A DNA stretch of 64,000 nucleotides. It comes from Micavibrio_A sp041655955 (GTDB lineage: Bacteria > Pseudomonadota > Alphaproteobacteria > Micavibrionales > Micavibrionaceae). Made by a program: the position numbers and the translations under genes. Below, piece after piece: positions 16,395-26,276 of this stretch. The stretch spans positions 1,054,001 through 1,118,000 of the forward strand of contig JBBAEN010000001.1 of the NCBI GenBank assembly GCA_041655955.1, read 5' to 3'. Position 1 is the stretch's first letter, and each line of letters begins with the position of its first letter. The notes under the pieces are model-generated. The model worked only from the letters and a program-made list of their open reading frames with translations, did no database searches and was not told where the DNA came from.

Positions 16395-19289
16395 ATGACC
16401 AATAACGACAATAAAGCGGATCAATACCGCGATACCGTTTTTCTTCCCAAGACAGATTTCCCGATGCGCGGGGAACTGCCCAAGCGCGAACCGGCCATGG
16501 CCCAACGCTGGAAGGAAATGGATCTGTATGCAAGGCTCCGCGACGCCTCGAAAGGCAAAAAGAAATGGGTTTTGCACTGGGGGCCGCCTTACGCCAACGG
16601 CCACGCCCATATGGGGCACGCTTTCACAAAATCCTTGAAAGACCTCATCAACAAATCATGGCAAATGGCCGGATATGACGCGCCGATGGTGCCGGGATGG
16701 GATTGTCACGGCCTGCCCATCGAATGGAAAATCGAAGAGAAATACCGCGCCGAGGGCAAGAACAAGGATGAAGTCGATATCATCAAGTTCCGCGACGAAT
16801 GCCGCGCTTTCGCGCAACACTGGACGGAGGTGCAGAGCAACGACTTCCAGCGCCTCGGCGTTATCGGCGATTTCAAAAACCCTTACCTGACGATGACGAA
16901 ACACGCGGAAGCGCGCATCGCGGGGGAGATCCATAAATTCCTTTTGAACGGCTCGCTCTATCGCGGCGTCAAGCCCGTCATGTGGTCGTGCGTCGAGAAA
17001 ACCGCTCTGGCCGAAGCGGAAGTCGAATATAAGGAACATAAATCCATCACCTGCTGGGTGAAATTCCCCATCGCGAAGACGGGCATGGCCGGCCTTGAAG
17101 GCGCGCATATCGTTATCTGGACGACAACGCCGTGGACATTGCCGTCCAACCGCGCCATCGCCTATGGCGGCAAGGTTGAATATGCCCTCTACACCGTGAC
17201 AAAAGCTGCGGATGATTCCAGAATCAAGGAAGGCGACAAGCTCGTCCTCGCCACATCGCTCGCCGCCGACGTAAAGGATAAGGCGAAGATCGAGGAATGG
17301 GACGTTTCCGAACCGTTCAAGGGTTCGGCCTTAAAGGATACGGTCTGCAAACACCCGCTCTTTGAAAAGGGCTATGACTTCGACGTTCCGGCCCTTGAAG
17401 GCGATTTTGTTACCGAAGAGGCGGGGACAGGCTTCGTCCATATCTCGCCGAGCCACGGGCAGGACGACTATTTCCTCTATATCAAACATTTCGGCGGGCG
17501 GGATATTCCGGACAATGTTACGGATGACGGAAAATTCCGCGATCACGTACCGCTTTTCGCGGGGCTTGAAATCCTCACCCAGAAAGGCGAGACGGGCGAT
17601 GGGAATTTCGCCGTCCTGAAAGCGATGGAGGAAGCGGGCGCGCTTGTCGCCAAAGGCAGTTTGCGCCATGAATACCCGCATAGCTGGCGCTCCAAGGCCC
17701 CCATCATCTTCCGCACGACGCCGCAATGGTTTATCGCGCTCGATGACGACAACAACCTGCGCGACGTCGCGTTGAAGGCCATCAAGGAAACGCGCTGGGT
17801 TCCGCCGCAGGGCGAAAACCGCATCACCGCCATGATCGAACAGCGGCCCGACTGGTGCATCTCGCGCCAGCGCACATGGGGCGTTCCCATCGCGCTCTTC
17901 GTCAATAAAAAAACCGGCGAGCCGCTGGAGGACGAAGCTGTCCTCAAACGCATCGTCGATACGTTCGAGGCAGAAGGCTCCGACGCATGGTGGTCGCGCA
18001 ACCCGCGCCACTTCCTCGGCGACGATTACAAGGTCGATGATTTCGAACAAATTTTCGACATCGTCGATGTCTGGTTCGAATCCGGTTCCACCCATACGTT
18101 CGTCATGGACGACCGGCCCGAACTCGGCGTGAGCAAGGCCGATCTTTACCTTGAAGGCTCCGATCAGCATCGCGGCTGGTTCCATTCCTCGTTGCTCGAA
18201 GCTTGCGGCACGAAAGGCCATGCGCCTTATAAAAACGTGCTGACCCATGGTTTCGTTCTCGATGAAAAAGGCTATAAAATGTCGAAATCGCTTGGCAACG
18301 TCATCGATCCGAACGACCTTTTAAAAAATCACGGCGCGGACATCATCCGCCTCTGGACGGTCACGTCGAATTTCTCCGACGATATGCGCATCGGCGAAGG
18401 CGCGATGAAGGCGACCGGCGATCTTTACCGCCGCATCCGCAACACGCTGCGCTTCCTGCTCGGCGCCATTGACGGGTTTACGGGGGCGGAGCGCGTCCCC
18501 GCCGCCGAGTCCAAGAACATGCCGGAGCTGGAGCAATATATGCTCTCCCGCATGGCCTTTATCAGCGCGAAGATCAGGAAGGATATCGAGGAATACCGCT
18601 ATAACGACATCATCCAGACGCTTTATCATTTCTGCAACGCGGATCTGTCTTCCTTCTATTTCGACATCCGCAAGGACAGGCTCTATTGCGACATACCGGA
18701 TTCGTTCGAGCGCCGCGCGGCCCGCACCATTATGGCGGAGCTTTACGACTTCCTCGTCACGCGCCTCGCCCCCTTCCTGTCCTTCACGGCGGAAGAAGCA
18801 TGGGATTTCCGCCCCAAAGGCGTGTTTGAAGAAGCGGACAGCATTCACCTGCGCACCTATTCCACCGTCCCCGCCGAATGGCGCAACGAAGGGCTGGAAT
18901 CCAAATGGGAGAAAATCCTGAATGCCCGCGACGTGGTTCTGGGCGCGCTGGAACCGCACCGCGCAAGCAAGACGATCGGCTCCTCGCTGGAGGCCCACCC
19001 GCATCTTTATGTGAACGGGGAATATGCCGCGGCCTTGAAAGGCGCCGACATGGCGGAGATCTGCATCACCTCGCAGGCAACCATCCATGAAGGCCCCGCC
19101 CCTGAAGGCGCCCATACCGATCCGAAGATCGAAGGCATCGGCGTCGTCTTCCACAAGGCGGAAGGCGGTAAATGCGCCCGCAGCTGGAAAATCCTCCCCG
19201 AAGTCGGAACGGACAAGGACTATCCGGATCTGACGCCCCGCGATGCGGAGGCCGTCCGCTGGTACGCAAAACAGCAAAAGGCCGCATAG
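16395..19289 (+). CDS. ileS: Isoleucyl-tRNA synthetase
   Basis: A 964-residue class Ia synthetase that charges tRNA-Ile. The HIGH-type motif is in HWGPPYANGHAHMGHA (~62) and the KMSKS loop in GYKMSKSLGN (~625); the editing (CP1) domain lies between (TTTPWTLPSNRAIAYG). The anticodon-binding domain follows. At the C-terminus the zinc-knuckle region of E. coli-type IleS is degenerate: only one Cys is left (GGKCARSWKILPEVG), the second is Ser, and the distal Cys pair is absent. lspA begins 4 bp after the stop, so ileS-lspA form an operon. Confidence 0.98.
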   Translation: MTNNDNKADQYRDTVFLPKTDFPMRGELPKREPAMAQRWKEMDLYARLRDASKGKKKWVLHWGPPYANGHAHMGHAFTKSLKDLINKSWQMAGYDAPMVPGWDCHGLPIEWKIEEKYRAEGKNKDEVDIIKFRDECRAFAQHWTEVQSNDFQRLGVIGDFKNPYLTMTKHAEARIAGEIHKFLLNGSLYRGVKPVMWSCVEKTALAEAEVEYKEHKSITCWVKFPIAKTGMAGLEGAHIVIWTTTPWTLPSNRAIAYGGKVEYALYTVTKAADDSRIKEGDKLVLATSLAADVKDKAKIEEWDVSEPFKGSALKDTVCKHPLFEKGYDFDVPALEGDFVTEEAGTGFVHISPSHGQDDYFLYIKHFGGRDIPDNVTDDGKFRDHVPLFAGLEILTQKGETGDGNFAVLKAMEEAGALVAKGSLRHEYPHSWRSKAPIIFRTTPQWFIALDDDNNLRDVALKAIKETRWVPPQGENRITAMIEQRPDWCISRQRTWGVPIALFVNKKTGEPLEDEAVLKRIVDTFEAEGSDAWWSRNPRHFLGDDYKVDDFEQIFDIVDVWFESGSTHTFVMDDRPELGVSKADLYLEGSDQHRGWFHSSLLEACGTKGHAPYKNVLTHGFVLDEKGYKMSKSLGNVIDPNDLLKNHGADIIRLWTVTSNFSDDMRIGEGAMKATGDLYRRIRNTLRFLLGAIDGFTGAERVPAAESKNMPELEQYMLSRMAFISAKIRKDIEEYRYNDIIQTLYHFCNADLSSFYFDIRKDRLYCDIPDSFERRAARTIMAELYDFLVTRLAPFLSFTAEEAWDFRPKGVFEEADSIHLRTYSTVPAEWRNEGLESKWEKILNARDVVLGALEPHRASKTIGSSLEAHPHLYVNGEYAAALKGADMAEICITSQATIHEGPAPEGAHTDPKIEGIGVVFHKAEGGKCARSWKILPEVGTDKDYPDLTPRDAEAVRWYAKQQKAA

Positions 19290-19293
19290 ATCC

Positions 19294-19878
19294 ATGGCAG
19301 CCTCTTCCTATTGGAAACTCAGCGGCTCCAAGCCGATCGTCGGCTTTTCGCTGGCTTTGGACGTTCTTGTTCTGGATCAGCTCAGCAAGTGGCTGATCCT
19401 CGAATATGTGATGCGCAGGGAAATTCAGCCCCACGCCCACCCGAACAGCCTGTGGGAGTGGATAACGGACGCCCCGTCCCGCCTGCCCTTCGCATCGGTC
19501 GAGATCGCCCCTTTCTTTAACCTGACCATGGTCTGGAACGAGGGGATCAGCTTTGGCATGTTCCACGGAACCGGCATCTGGCTCCTTGTCGGCCTCTCGC
19601 TGCTTATAAGCGTTTTGTTCGCTGTATGGCTTACAAGGGCGAAAAGCTGGCTTCAGGCCGTTTCGCTCGCGCTGGTGATTGGCGGCGCGCTCGGCAACGT
19701 GCTGGATCGCCTGCGCTTTGGCGCCGTGGCCGATTTCTTTGATTTCCACTTTGCGGGATGGCACTATCCCGCCTTCAACGTCGCGGATTCCGCCATTGTG
19801 GTGGGGATTGCGCTTCTCGTCATTGATGGGATATTCTTTGAACCGAAACGCGAACAGCGCAACGAGGCAAAGGCATGA
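19294..19878 (+). CDS. lspA: Prolipoprotein signal peptidase (signal peptidase II)
   Basis: A 194-residue inner-membrane aspartyl protease with four hydrophobic segments. The catalytic regions are GNVLDRLRFGAVADFFDFH and FNVADSAI, each with its conserved Asp. It removes signal peptides from diacylated prolipoproteins. It is somewhat longer than typical because of a polar insert between the first two membrane segments (HAHPNSLWEWITDAPSRLP). The ATG at 19294 is 4 bp after ileS; an in-frame start at 19243 inside ileS is rejected. Its stop overlaps the next gene in ATGA, fitting since that gene encodes a lipoprotein. Confidence 0.97.
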   Translation: MAASSYWKLSGSKPIVGFSLALDVLVLDQLSKWLILEYVMRREIQPHAHPNSLWEWITDAPSRLPFASVEIAPFFNLTMVWNEGISFGMFHGTGIWLLVGLSLLISVLFAVWLTRAKSWLQAVSLALVIGGALGNVLDRLRFGAVADFFDFHFAGWHYPAFNVADSAIVVGIALLVIDGIFFEPKREQRNEAKA

Positions 19879-20414
19879 CGAAAAAATTGTTTTTATCCGT
19901 GGCGGCAATGGCGGCGGCGCTTTCGATGACCGCTTGCGATAAGACCCGCGAACAATTCGACTTCACCAAAAAAGCGCCCGATGAATTTGCTGTCGTGCGC
20001 CACGCCCCCTTAGAAATGCCGCCGGATTTCACCATCCGCGCCCCGCAGCCGGGCGCACCGCGCCCACAGGAACCCTCCATGGATGCGGTCGCCCGCGGCG
20101 CTATTCTCGGCGATGAGGCGACGCGCCGCATAGCGCGCGAACAGGGCGTTTCCCAAGGCGAGGCTGTGCTTTTGCAAAAGACGGGTGCAGCCAGCGCTTC
20201 GCCCGCCATCCGCGCCGCGGTCGATCGGGAAACGGCAGAAATCATCAAGGATGAAACGCCGGGAATTGATACGCTCCGCCGCTGGGTCGGCCAAAAACCC
20301 GCAGAACCGGCAACGGAGCTGGTCGATCCCGTCAAGGAAACAGAGCGCATCCGCCAGAACAAGGCGCAAGGCAAACCTGCGACCGCAGGAAAAACGCCGA
20401 TCAAGGACGATTAA
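19875..20414 (+). CDS. DUF3035 lipoprotein (BamF-like)
   Basis: A 179-residue protein with a lipobox-type signal (AALSMTAC, Cys near residue 22), so a likely outer-membrane lipoprotein. The DUF3035 signature is PDEFAVVRHAPLEMPPDF. Family knowledge: DUF3035 is largely alphaproteobacterial and includes BamF, reported in the Caulobacter BAM complex. The C-terminal third is charged and Pro/Ala-rich and probably disordered. It is translationally coupled (ATGA) to lspA, the enzyme that would process it. The BAM assignment is inferred from family resemblance. Confidence 0.82.
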   Translation: MTKKLFLSVAAMAAALSMTACDKTREQFDFTKKAPDEFAVVRHAPLEMPPDFTIRAPQPGAPRPQEPSMDAVARGAILGDEATRRIAREQGVSQGEAVLLQKTGAASASPAIRAAVDRETAEIIKDETPGIDTLRRWVGQKPAEPATELVDPVKETERIRQNKAQGKPATAGKTPIKDD

Positions 20415-20497
20415 GCGGGCCTTTTACTTGAGAACAGCCCGCCCCCTATTCCCTTCCGCTGTTTACGCTGCGGGGAAAAATCACTATATCTAGGAGC

Positions 20498-21901
20498 ATG
20501 AAAACCTCCCTTCTGGCCGCGCTGTTCCTCGTTTTCCTTTATGCCGTCCCCGTCATGGCACAAACATTCGGGGCAGAGCGCTTCACGCTTGAAAACGGCA
20601 TGGAAGTCGTCGTCATCCCCAATCACCGCGCCCCCGTCGTCACCCACATGGTCTGGATGAAAGCCGGCGCGGCGGATGAACGCCCCGGCCTATCGGGCAT
20701 GGCGCATTATCTTGAACATCTTTTATTCAAGGGAACGGAAAAGCAGGCTCCCGGCGAATTTTCCCGCATCGTCAAGACGCTCGGTGGAAACGATAACGCC
20801 TTTACGGGACAGGATTACACCGCCTATTACCAGTCTATCGCCGTGGAACATCTTGAAAGGGTGATGGAAATGGAAGCCGACCGGATGATGAACGCCAATC
20901 CGCCCCCCGCCCATTTCGCATCCGAAAAAGCCGTCGTCATCGAAGAGCGCCGCCAGCGCACCGACAACGATCCGCGCGCCCGTTTCGCCGAACAATTATC
21001 GTCCGTTCTTTTCATCAACCACCCCTATGGAATGCCTATCATCGGCTGGATGAACGAAATAGAGAAATATGAATGGCCGGATGTAAAACAATTTTATGAA
21101 ACATGGTATGCGCCAAACAACGCCATCCTTATCGTCAGCGGCGATATTACAGCCAAAGAGCTGAAGCCCCTGGCGGAGAAATATTACGGCGCCCTGAAGC
21201 GGCGGGACATTCCGGCCCGCATCCGCCCGGAACTCCCCCCTGCCCCCGCGCAAGCGCGCCTTATATTGCGAGATGCGGCAATCCACCAGCCCGTCTATCA
21301 ATCCCTCTATGCGGCGCCCTCACAGCACATGAACAAGGACGATGCTCTGGCGCTCGAAGTCCTTGCAGAAATCATGGATGGAGGCCCGACGACGCGGCTT
21401 TATACGAACCTCGTCGTCAATCAAAAGAAAGCGGTCAGCGTCTTTTTCAACTATAGCGCGGCGGCATATGACTATGCGCGGCTGAGCATGGGGGCCATCC
21501 CCGCAGACGGCGGGACGACGGATGAAATGGAAGCCCTGCTTGACCGGGAAATCGCCGTTCTTCTTGAAAGCGGCGTCACCGAAACAGAGGTCAGGGACGC
21601 CATCCAGCGGCTTCAGGATCAGGCTGTTTTCGCGCGTGACGGCGTTTCCGGCCCCGCCATGATTTTCGGGGCCGCCCTTGCGACCGGCCTCAATCTGGAC
21701 GATGTCGAAAACTGGCCGCAGGACATCGCGAAAGTCACGAAGGAGCGCGTTCATGAGGCCGCGCGGAAATATCTTAATCCGGCCTCTCCATGGATACGCC
21801 CGCCCGCCCGCGGCCATCTTTTGCCGCTGGATAAGACAAAAGCGGCGCAGACCGTGCAAAATAAACGCATAAACAAGGACGCAGCGAATGTGGAAGAATA
21901 A
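20498..21901 (+). CDS. M16-family zinc metalloprotease, catalytic subunit
   Basis: A 467-residue periplasmic protein with a signal peptide (hydrophobic core to VPVMAQ). The inverted zinc motif HYLEH (His70, Glu73, His74) is intact, and a downstream Glu is available in VMEMEADRM. A second, non-catalytic M16 domain completes the usual two-domain half-shell. Family knowledge: M16 enzymes (pitrilysin/MPP-like) degrade peptides in a clam-shell chamber. The downstream gene, overlapping by 14 bp, encodes a partner without HxxEH, so the two should form a heterodimer like the alpha/beta subunits of mitochondrial processing peptidase. Confidence 0.93.
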   Translation: MKTSLLAALFLVFLYAVPVMAQTFGAERFTLENGMEVVVIPNHRAPVVTHMVWMKAGAADERPGLSGMAHYLEHLLFKGTEKQAPGEFSRIVKTLGGNDNAFTGQDYTAYYQSIAVEHLERVMEMEADRMMNANPPPAHFASEKAVVIEERRQRTDNDPRARFAEQLSSVLFINHPYGMPIIGWMNEIEKYEWPDVKQFYETWYAPNNAILIVSGDITAKELKPLAEKYYGALKRRDIPARIRPELPPAPAQARLILRDAAIHQPVYQSLYAAPSQHMNKDDALALEVLAEIMDGGPTTRLYTNLVVNQKKAVSVFFNYSAAAYDYARLSMGAIPADGGTTDEMEALLDREIAVLLESGVTETEVRDAIQRLQDQAVFARDGVSGPAMIFGAALATGLNLDDVENWPQDIAKVTKERVHEAARKYLNPASPWIRPPARGHLLPLDKTKAAQTVQNKRINKDAANVEE

Positions 21902-23291
21902 AAGCCCCGCAACATGGGCCATGCTCGCTGTGCTGGCCCTGCTCTGCCTGATTGCCCTTGCGACCTATCTCAGCCTGCGCGCCCATGCGGCGAAAGACGA
22001 TGGCCGCTTCCTTCCCATCACGGAAATAACCACCGGAAGCGGCCTGAAGATATGGGCCGTCAAGGATAACAGCCTGCCGATCATGGTTTTGAAATTCGCT
22101 TTTATCGATTCCGGAACCGCCCTCGACCCGCAGGACAAACAAGGGCTTGTGCGGCTCCTGTCCAATACGATGGACGAAGGCGCAGGCGATCTGGATTCAC
22201 AAGCCTTCCAGAAAGAATTAAGCAGCCATTCCATCACGCTTCTGTTCAATGCCGGCCGCGACGTGTTCGGCGGCGAGCTAAAAACCCTGACGCACCATCA
22301 GGAAAAGGCGTTCGAGCTTCTCACCCTTGCCGTCAACAAACCGCGTTTTGACGATGAAGCCGTCGGCAGGATGAGGGCCGCAAATCTTGTGCGGCTCCGC
22401 TCCGCCCTCTCCCAGCCGAACTGGATGGCGGCCCGCCTTATCAATGACCGCGCTTTTGAAAACCACCCCTATGCCAAGAATAGCGGCGGGACGATAAGCG
22501 GCCTTACCTCGATTACGCCGGACGACTTGCACGATTTTAAAAACACCTATCTGACGCGCGATCGTCTGGTCATCGCGGCGGCAGGTGATATTGACGAAGA
22601 AGCACTGGCGCAAGCCGTTGACCGCGTTTTCTCCGGCCTTCCCGCCAGCGCCCCTGAAAAAACAATCCCCGACACGGCTATCGCAAATGAGGGGCAGAGT
22701 TTTTTATTCAAAGCGCCCGTGCCGCAGACCATGATCGAAATCATGATGCCCGGCATCAGCCGTAAAGATCTCGATTATCACGCCTTGCAGGTTTTGAATT
22801 ATATTTTCGGCGGCGGCGGTTTCGGCTCCCGCCTGATGGACGAAGCGCGTGAAAAACAAGGGCTGACCTATGGAATTTATTCGGGGATACAGGATTACAG
22901 GCATGCCAGCGCCCTTTCGGTTACGACATCCACCAAAAATGAAAGCGCCGCCCTTATGCTCTCCATCATTAAGACTGAAATGGAGGAACTGCGCGCGGGC
23001 GGCGTAACGCAAAAAGAACTCGACGACGCAAAATCCTATATTACCGGCTCCATGCCGCTCTCGCTCACATCGACGCCGGATATTGCGTCCGTAATCTTAA
23101 GCCTGCTGGTGAACGAGCTGCCGATAGATTATCTCGATACGTTCAAGGATAAAATCAATGCGGTCGGACGGGACGATATTCGCCGCGTCGCCGAAAGGCT
23201 CCTGCACGCCGATAAGATGGTTACGGCGCTGGTCGGCGAGCCGCAGGATATTGAAACAATAACGATAGAGGAACTCCCCAATGTCCATTAA
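21888..23291 (+). CDS. M16-family protein, non-catalytic partner subunit
   Basis: A 467-residue M16-fold protein with an N-terminal hydrophobic segment (residues ~11-30) that may act as a membrane anchor or uncleaved signal. At the position of the zinc motif it reads RLLSNTMDEG, so the HxxEH ligands are missing. The C-terminal part retains the glycine-rich region FGGGGFGSRLMDEARE and the following R/Y segment (GLTYGIYSG) typical of the substrate-binding subunit. It overlaps the catalytic gene by 14 bp and pgi by 11 bp, so all three are probably cotranscribed. Confidence 0.92.
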   Translation: MWKNKSPATWAMLAVLALLCLIALATYLSLRAHAAKDDGRFLPITEITTGSGLKIWAVKDNSLPIMVLKFAFIDSGTALDPQDKQGLVRLLSNTMDEGAGDLDSQAFQKELSSHSITLLFNAGRDVFGGELKTLTHHQEKAFELLTLAVNKPRFDDEAVGRMRAANLVRLRSALSQPNWMAARLINDRAFENHPYAKNSGGTISGLTSITPDDLHDFKNTYLTRDRLVIAAAGDIDEEALAQAVDRVFSGLPASAPEKTIPDTAIANEGQSFLFKAPVPQTMIEIMMPGISRKDLDYHALQVLNYIFGGGGFGSRLMDEAREKQGLTYGIYSGIQDYRHASALSVTTSTKNESAALMLSIIKTEMEELRAGGVTQKELDDAKSYITGSMPLSLTSTPDIASVILSLLVNELPIDYLDTFKDKINAVGRDDIRRVAERLLHADKMVTALVGEPQDIETITIEELPNVH

Positions 23292-24849
23292 GGGCCTGAT
23301 GCCGGTTTTAAAAGACCATCAAAAATCGCTTTCTACCATCCATATGCGCGATCTTTTCGCGAAAGATCAGGAGCGGTTCAACCGCTATAGCATCCGGCTT
23401 GACGGTGTCCTTTTTGATTATTCAAAGAATATTATTACGGATGAAACGGTAAGAATGCTTGTCGGCCTTGCTAAAGATTGCGGCCTTGAGGAATGGCGCG
23501 GGCGCATGTTCTCCGGCGACAAAATCAACATAACCGAAAACCGCGCGGTACTGCACACGGCCTGCCGCGCCCCCCGCGATGAGAAGATCCTCGTTGACGG
23601 TGAAGATATCATCCCTTTTATCCATGATACGCTTGCACGCATGCGCGGTTTCTCTGAAGCCGTGCGAAGCGGCGCATGGAAGGGCTTTACGGGGAGGCCT
23701 ATAAAATATGTCGTCAATATCGGAATCGGCGGCTCCGATCTCGGCCCGCTGATGGTTTGCGAAGCCCTCAAACCTTATAGCGGCGGCGCGCCTTCGATGC
23801 ATTTCGTATCGAATGTGGACGGAACGCACATCGCCGAAACGCTTAAACAAATCGAAGCGGAAGAAACACTTTTTATCATCGCTTCGAAAACATTCACGAC
23901 GCAGGAAACAATGGCCAATGCCGCCTATGCGAAAGCATGGATGATTGAAAAGCTCGGCAGCGCCGGCTGCGTCGAACGCCATTTCTGCGCCCTTTCCACG
24001 AACGAAGAGGCCGTCAAAACCTTCGGTATCGCCCCCCAAAATATGTTTCCCTTTAAGGACTGGGTAGGCGGGCGCTATTCCCTCTGGTCGGCCATCGGGC
24101 TTTCCATCTGCATCGCCATAGGCTTTGAGCGTTTTGAAGAGCTGCTACAAGGGGCGCGGCGCGCCGACGAACATTTCCGCACCGCACCGCTTGAGGAAAA
24201 TATTCCCGTCCTGATGGCGCTGCTGGGCATCTGGTACAGGAATTTCTGGGACAGCCCCGCCTATGCCGTCCTCCCCTATGATCAATATCTGCACCGCTTT
24301 CCGGCCTTCCTGCAACAGATGGACATGGAATCGAACGGCAAATCCGTAACCCGCGGCGGCGAGCCGATCAGGGACTATAAAACCGGCCCTGTTTTGTTCG
24401 GCGAACCGGGAACAAACGGCCAGCACGCTTTTTATCAATTGCTGCATCAGGGCAGGGATCTAATCCCTTGCGATTTTATCGCGTCAAAACACAGCCACAA
24501 CAAGCTTGGCAACCAGCATGATCTGCTCCTCTATAACATGGCCGCGCAAACGCAAGCGCTGATGCAAGGGAGGACTCTGGAAGAAGCAGGCGGAAACCCC
24601 CACAGGGTTTTTGAGGGCAACAGGCCGAGCAACGTCTTCTTGTTCGATAAGATAAATCCGCAATCGCTCGGCTTTCTCATCGCCCTTTATGAGCATAAGA
24701 TTTTCACGCAGGGCGTGATATGGAATATTAACAGCTTCGACCAGTTCGGCGTAGAGCTGGGCAAGGAGCTGGCCGGAAAAATCGAAAAAGGTGAGCTAAA
24801 AGAAGCCGATAGTTCAACAAGGGGATTATTGGACGCTATCAAATCCTGA
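23281..24849 (+). CDS. pgi: Glucose-6-phosphate isomerase
   Basis: A 522-residue cytoplasmic enzyme interconverting glucose-6-phosphate and fructose-6-phosphate. Family motifs include VVNIGIGGSDLGPLM, FKDWVGGRYSLWSAIG (PGI signature 1) and, near the C-terminus, FTQGVIWNINSFDQFGVELGK (signature 2, cited without its ends). The catalytic Glu lies in QMDMESNGKSV and His in GTNGQHAFYQLLHQG. The start overlaps the upstream M16 gene by 11 bp. Confidence 0.97.
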   Translation: MSIKGLMPVLKDHQKSLSTIHMRDLFAKDQERFNRYSIRLDGVLFDYSKNIITDETVRMLVGLAKDCGLEEWRGRMFSGDKINITENRAVLHTACRAPRDEKILVDGEDIIPFIHDTLARMRGFSEAVRSGAWKGFTGRPIKYVVNIGIGGSDLGPLMVCEALKPYSGGAPSMHFVSNVDGTHIAETLKQIEAEETLFIIASKTFTTQETMANAAYAKAWMIEKLGSAGCVERHFCALSTNEEAVKTFGIAPQNMFPFKDWVGGRYSLWSAIGLSICIAIGFERFEELLQGARRADEHFRTAPLEENIPVLMALLGIWYRNFWDSPAYAVLPYDQYLHRFPAFLQQMDMESNGKSVTRGGEPIRDYKTGPVLFGEPGTNGQHAFYQLLHQGRDLIPCDFIASKHSHNKLGNQHDLLLYNMAAQTQALMQGRTLEEAGGNPHRVFEGNRPSNVFLFDKINPQSLGFLIALYEHKIFTQGVIWNINSFDQFGVELGKELAGKIEKGELKEADSSTRGLLDAIKS

Positions 24850-24874
24850 TCTCTTGCTGTATTCTATCAAGGTG

Positions 24875-26173
24875 ATGCAAGGGCTTCTTTCTCCAGATAC
24901 GGAATTTCGCCGGTACGGCCAGCAAGAGCTGGACGACATTATCCGCAAGCACGCCCATTTCCTGCGCGGACAGCGCGGCGGCGCGCGCGCCATCATCAAA
25001 TTCGGCGATCTGTCCGGCCTGTCGCTCGCTGAAAAAGATCTCTCCCAAGCCGACTTCACAGGCTCTAGCTTTGCCCGCTGCATTATGACGGGCGGAAAAT
25101 TTATCGGCACATGTTTCTTTTCCTGCGACATGCGCGGCGCGGATTTCAGCTATGCCGTCCTCAGCCGATCGGACTTTCGCGGCGCCAGCCTTGCCGGAGC
25201 CAATTTGACGGGCGCCAATCTCGACGCCGCGGACTTGCGGGAAGGCAAGATCATGGAACGCGGCGAAGAAGGCATGATGATCAACAAGCCGCTCCCCGGC
25301 TTTTCGCAAGGAAAGCAATCACACACAATCCTGACCGGCGCGCGCATGACGGATGCCAGCATGGTCAAGATCAAGGCCGGAACCGCAGATTTTTCCGACG
25401 CGGATTTAAGCGGCGCGCTTTTCAACCAGGCCAATCTCCACGGCGCCAATTTCGACGGGGCGAACCTTACAAAGGCCGATTTAACGGGGACGGATCTGTC
25501 CAGCGCGAATCTTTCCAACACCATCCTCGCGGGCGCCATCCTCCGCAACGCGGAATTGCAGGACGCTATCTTGGAGAACGCCATCAAAGACGCCGCGATG
25601 GGCAAGAGATTCGCGGGCGGCGCCGAAGCCATCGCCGCAATGCTTTCCGTCCACCGCGAATGGATCGCAAGCGGGGGGCGCAAGGGACAGCAAATGGATC
25701 TCAGCGGCTATGATTTGCGCCCGCTCCATAATCTCTGGAATTACCCCCTCACGGCTGTGCGCGCCGTACGCACTTGCTTCTTGGGCCTGCATATGCGCGG
25801 CGCAAAAGCGCAAAGCACGACACTGGATTATAGCGATTTCAGGGATTGCAGGCTGGCGGATTCCGACTTTCGCGGCTCTTCCTTAAAAGGGGTGCAATTT
25901 ACGCGGGCTGATTTATCGGGCGCAAATTTCGGCCCGCTTAAATTCGACGCACCGGACGGACAGGGCGTGCGGCTCCAGCGCGTTAATCTCAGCGGAGCCT
26001 CGTTGCGGTTCGCCAACCTCAAAAACGGCGATTTCAGGGATTCCATTATGATGGGCGCCGATCTTTCCTATTGCAACCTTGCGGGCTGCGACCTGCGCCG
26101 CGCCGACCTTACCGGCGCGCATTTGGAAGGCGCAAACCTGCAAGATGCCATGACCGAAGACGCCGCCCTTTAG
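24875..26173 (+). CDS. Pentapeptide-repeat protein
   Basis: A 432-residue protein with a short helical N-terminal region (LDDIIRKHAHFLRGQRGGAR) and two blocks of A(D/N)LxX pentapeptides, ~55-260 and ~310-430, which would fold as a right-handed quadrilateral beta-helix; a non-repeat linker (~245-300) separates them. ATG 24875 is preferred over TTG 24854, although its AAGG is very close. Family knowledge: functions of such proteins are mostly unknown; a few mimic DNA and bind gyrase. Neighbours pgi and mutL match an arrangement I associate with Rhodospirillales-type genomes. Confidence 0.88.
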   Translation: MQGLLSPDTEFRRYGQQELDDIIRKHAHFLRGQRGGARAIIKFGDLSGLSLAEKDLSQADFTGSSFARCIMTGGKFIGTCFFSCDMRGADFSYAVLSRSDFRGASLAGANLTGANLDAADLREGKIMERGEEGMMINKPLPGFSQGKQSHTILTGARMTDASMVKIKAGTADFSDADLSGALFNQANLHGANFDGANLTKADLTGTDLSSANLSNTILAGAILRNAELQDAILENAIKDAAMGKRFAGGAEAIAAMLSVHREWIASGGRKGQQMDLSGYDLRPLHNLWNYPLTAVRAVRTCFLGLHMRGAKAQSTTLDYSDFRDCRLADSDFRGSSLKGVQFTRADLSGANFGPLKFDAPDGQGVRLQRVNLSGASLRFANLKNGDFRDSIMMGADLSYCNLAGCDLRRADLTGAHLEGANLQDAMTEDAAL

Positions 26174-26276
26174 ATCGCCGCCGTCCAAGGCATTCTTATG
26201 AAAAAATCAGGGGATTTTTCGGCCAAAACCCACGGAATCCTTTTATTTCCGCTATATCTTCCCTATTCTTCTTTCC

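Noticed and set aside
25150..25713. Several long frames on both strands opposite or beside the pentapeptide-repeat gene
   Set aside because: They arise from the periodic pentapeptide coding sequence and have the same period in other frames.
26205..26225. A/T-only hairpin before mutL as a terminator
   Set aside because: The stem has almost no G-C pairs and no U-run follows, so termination is not supported.
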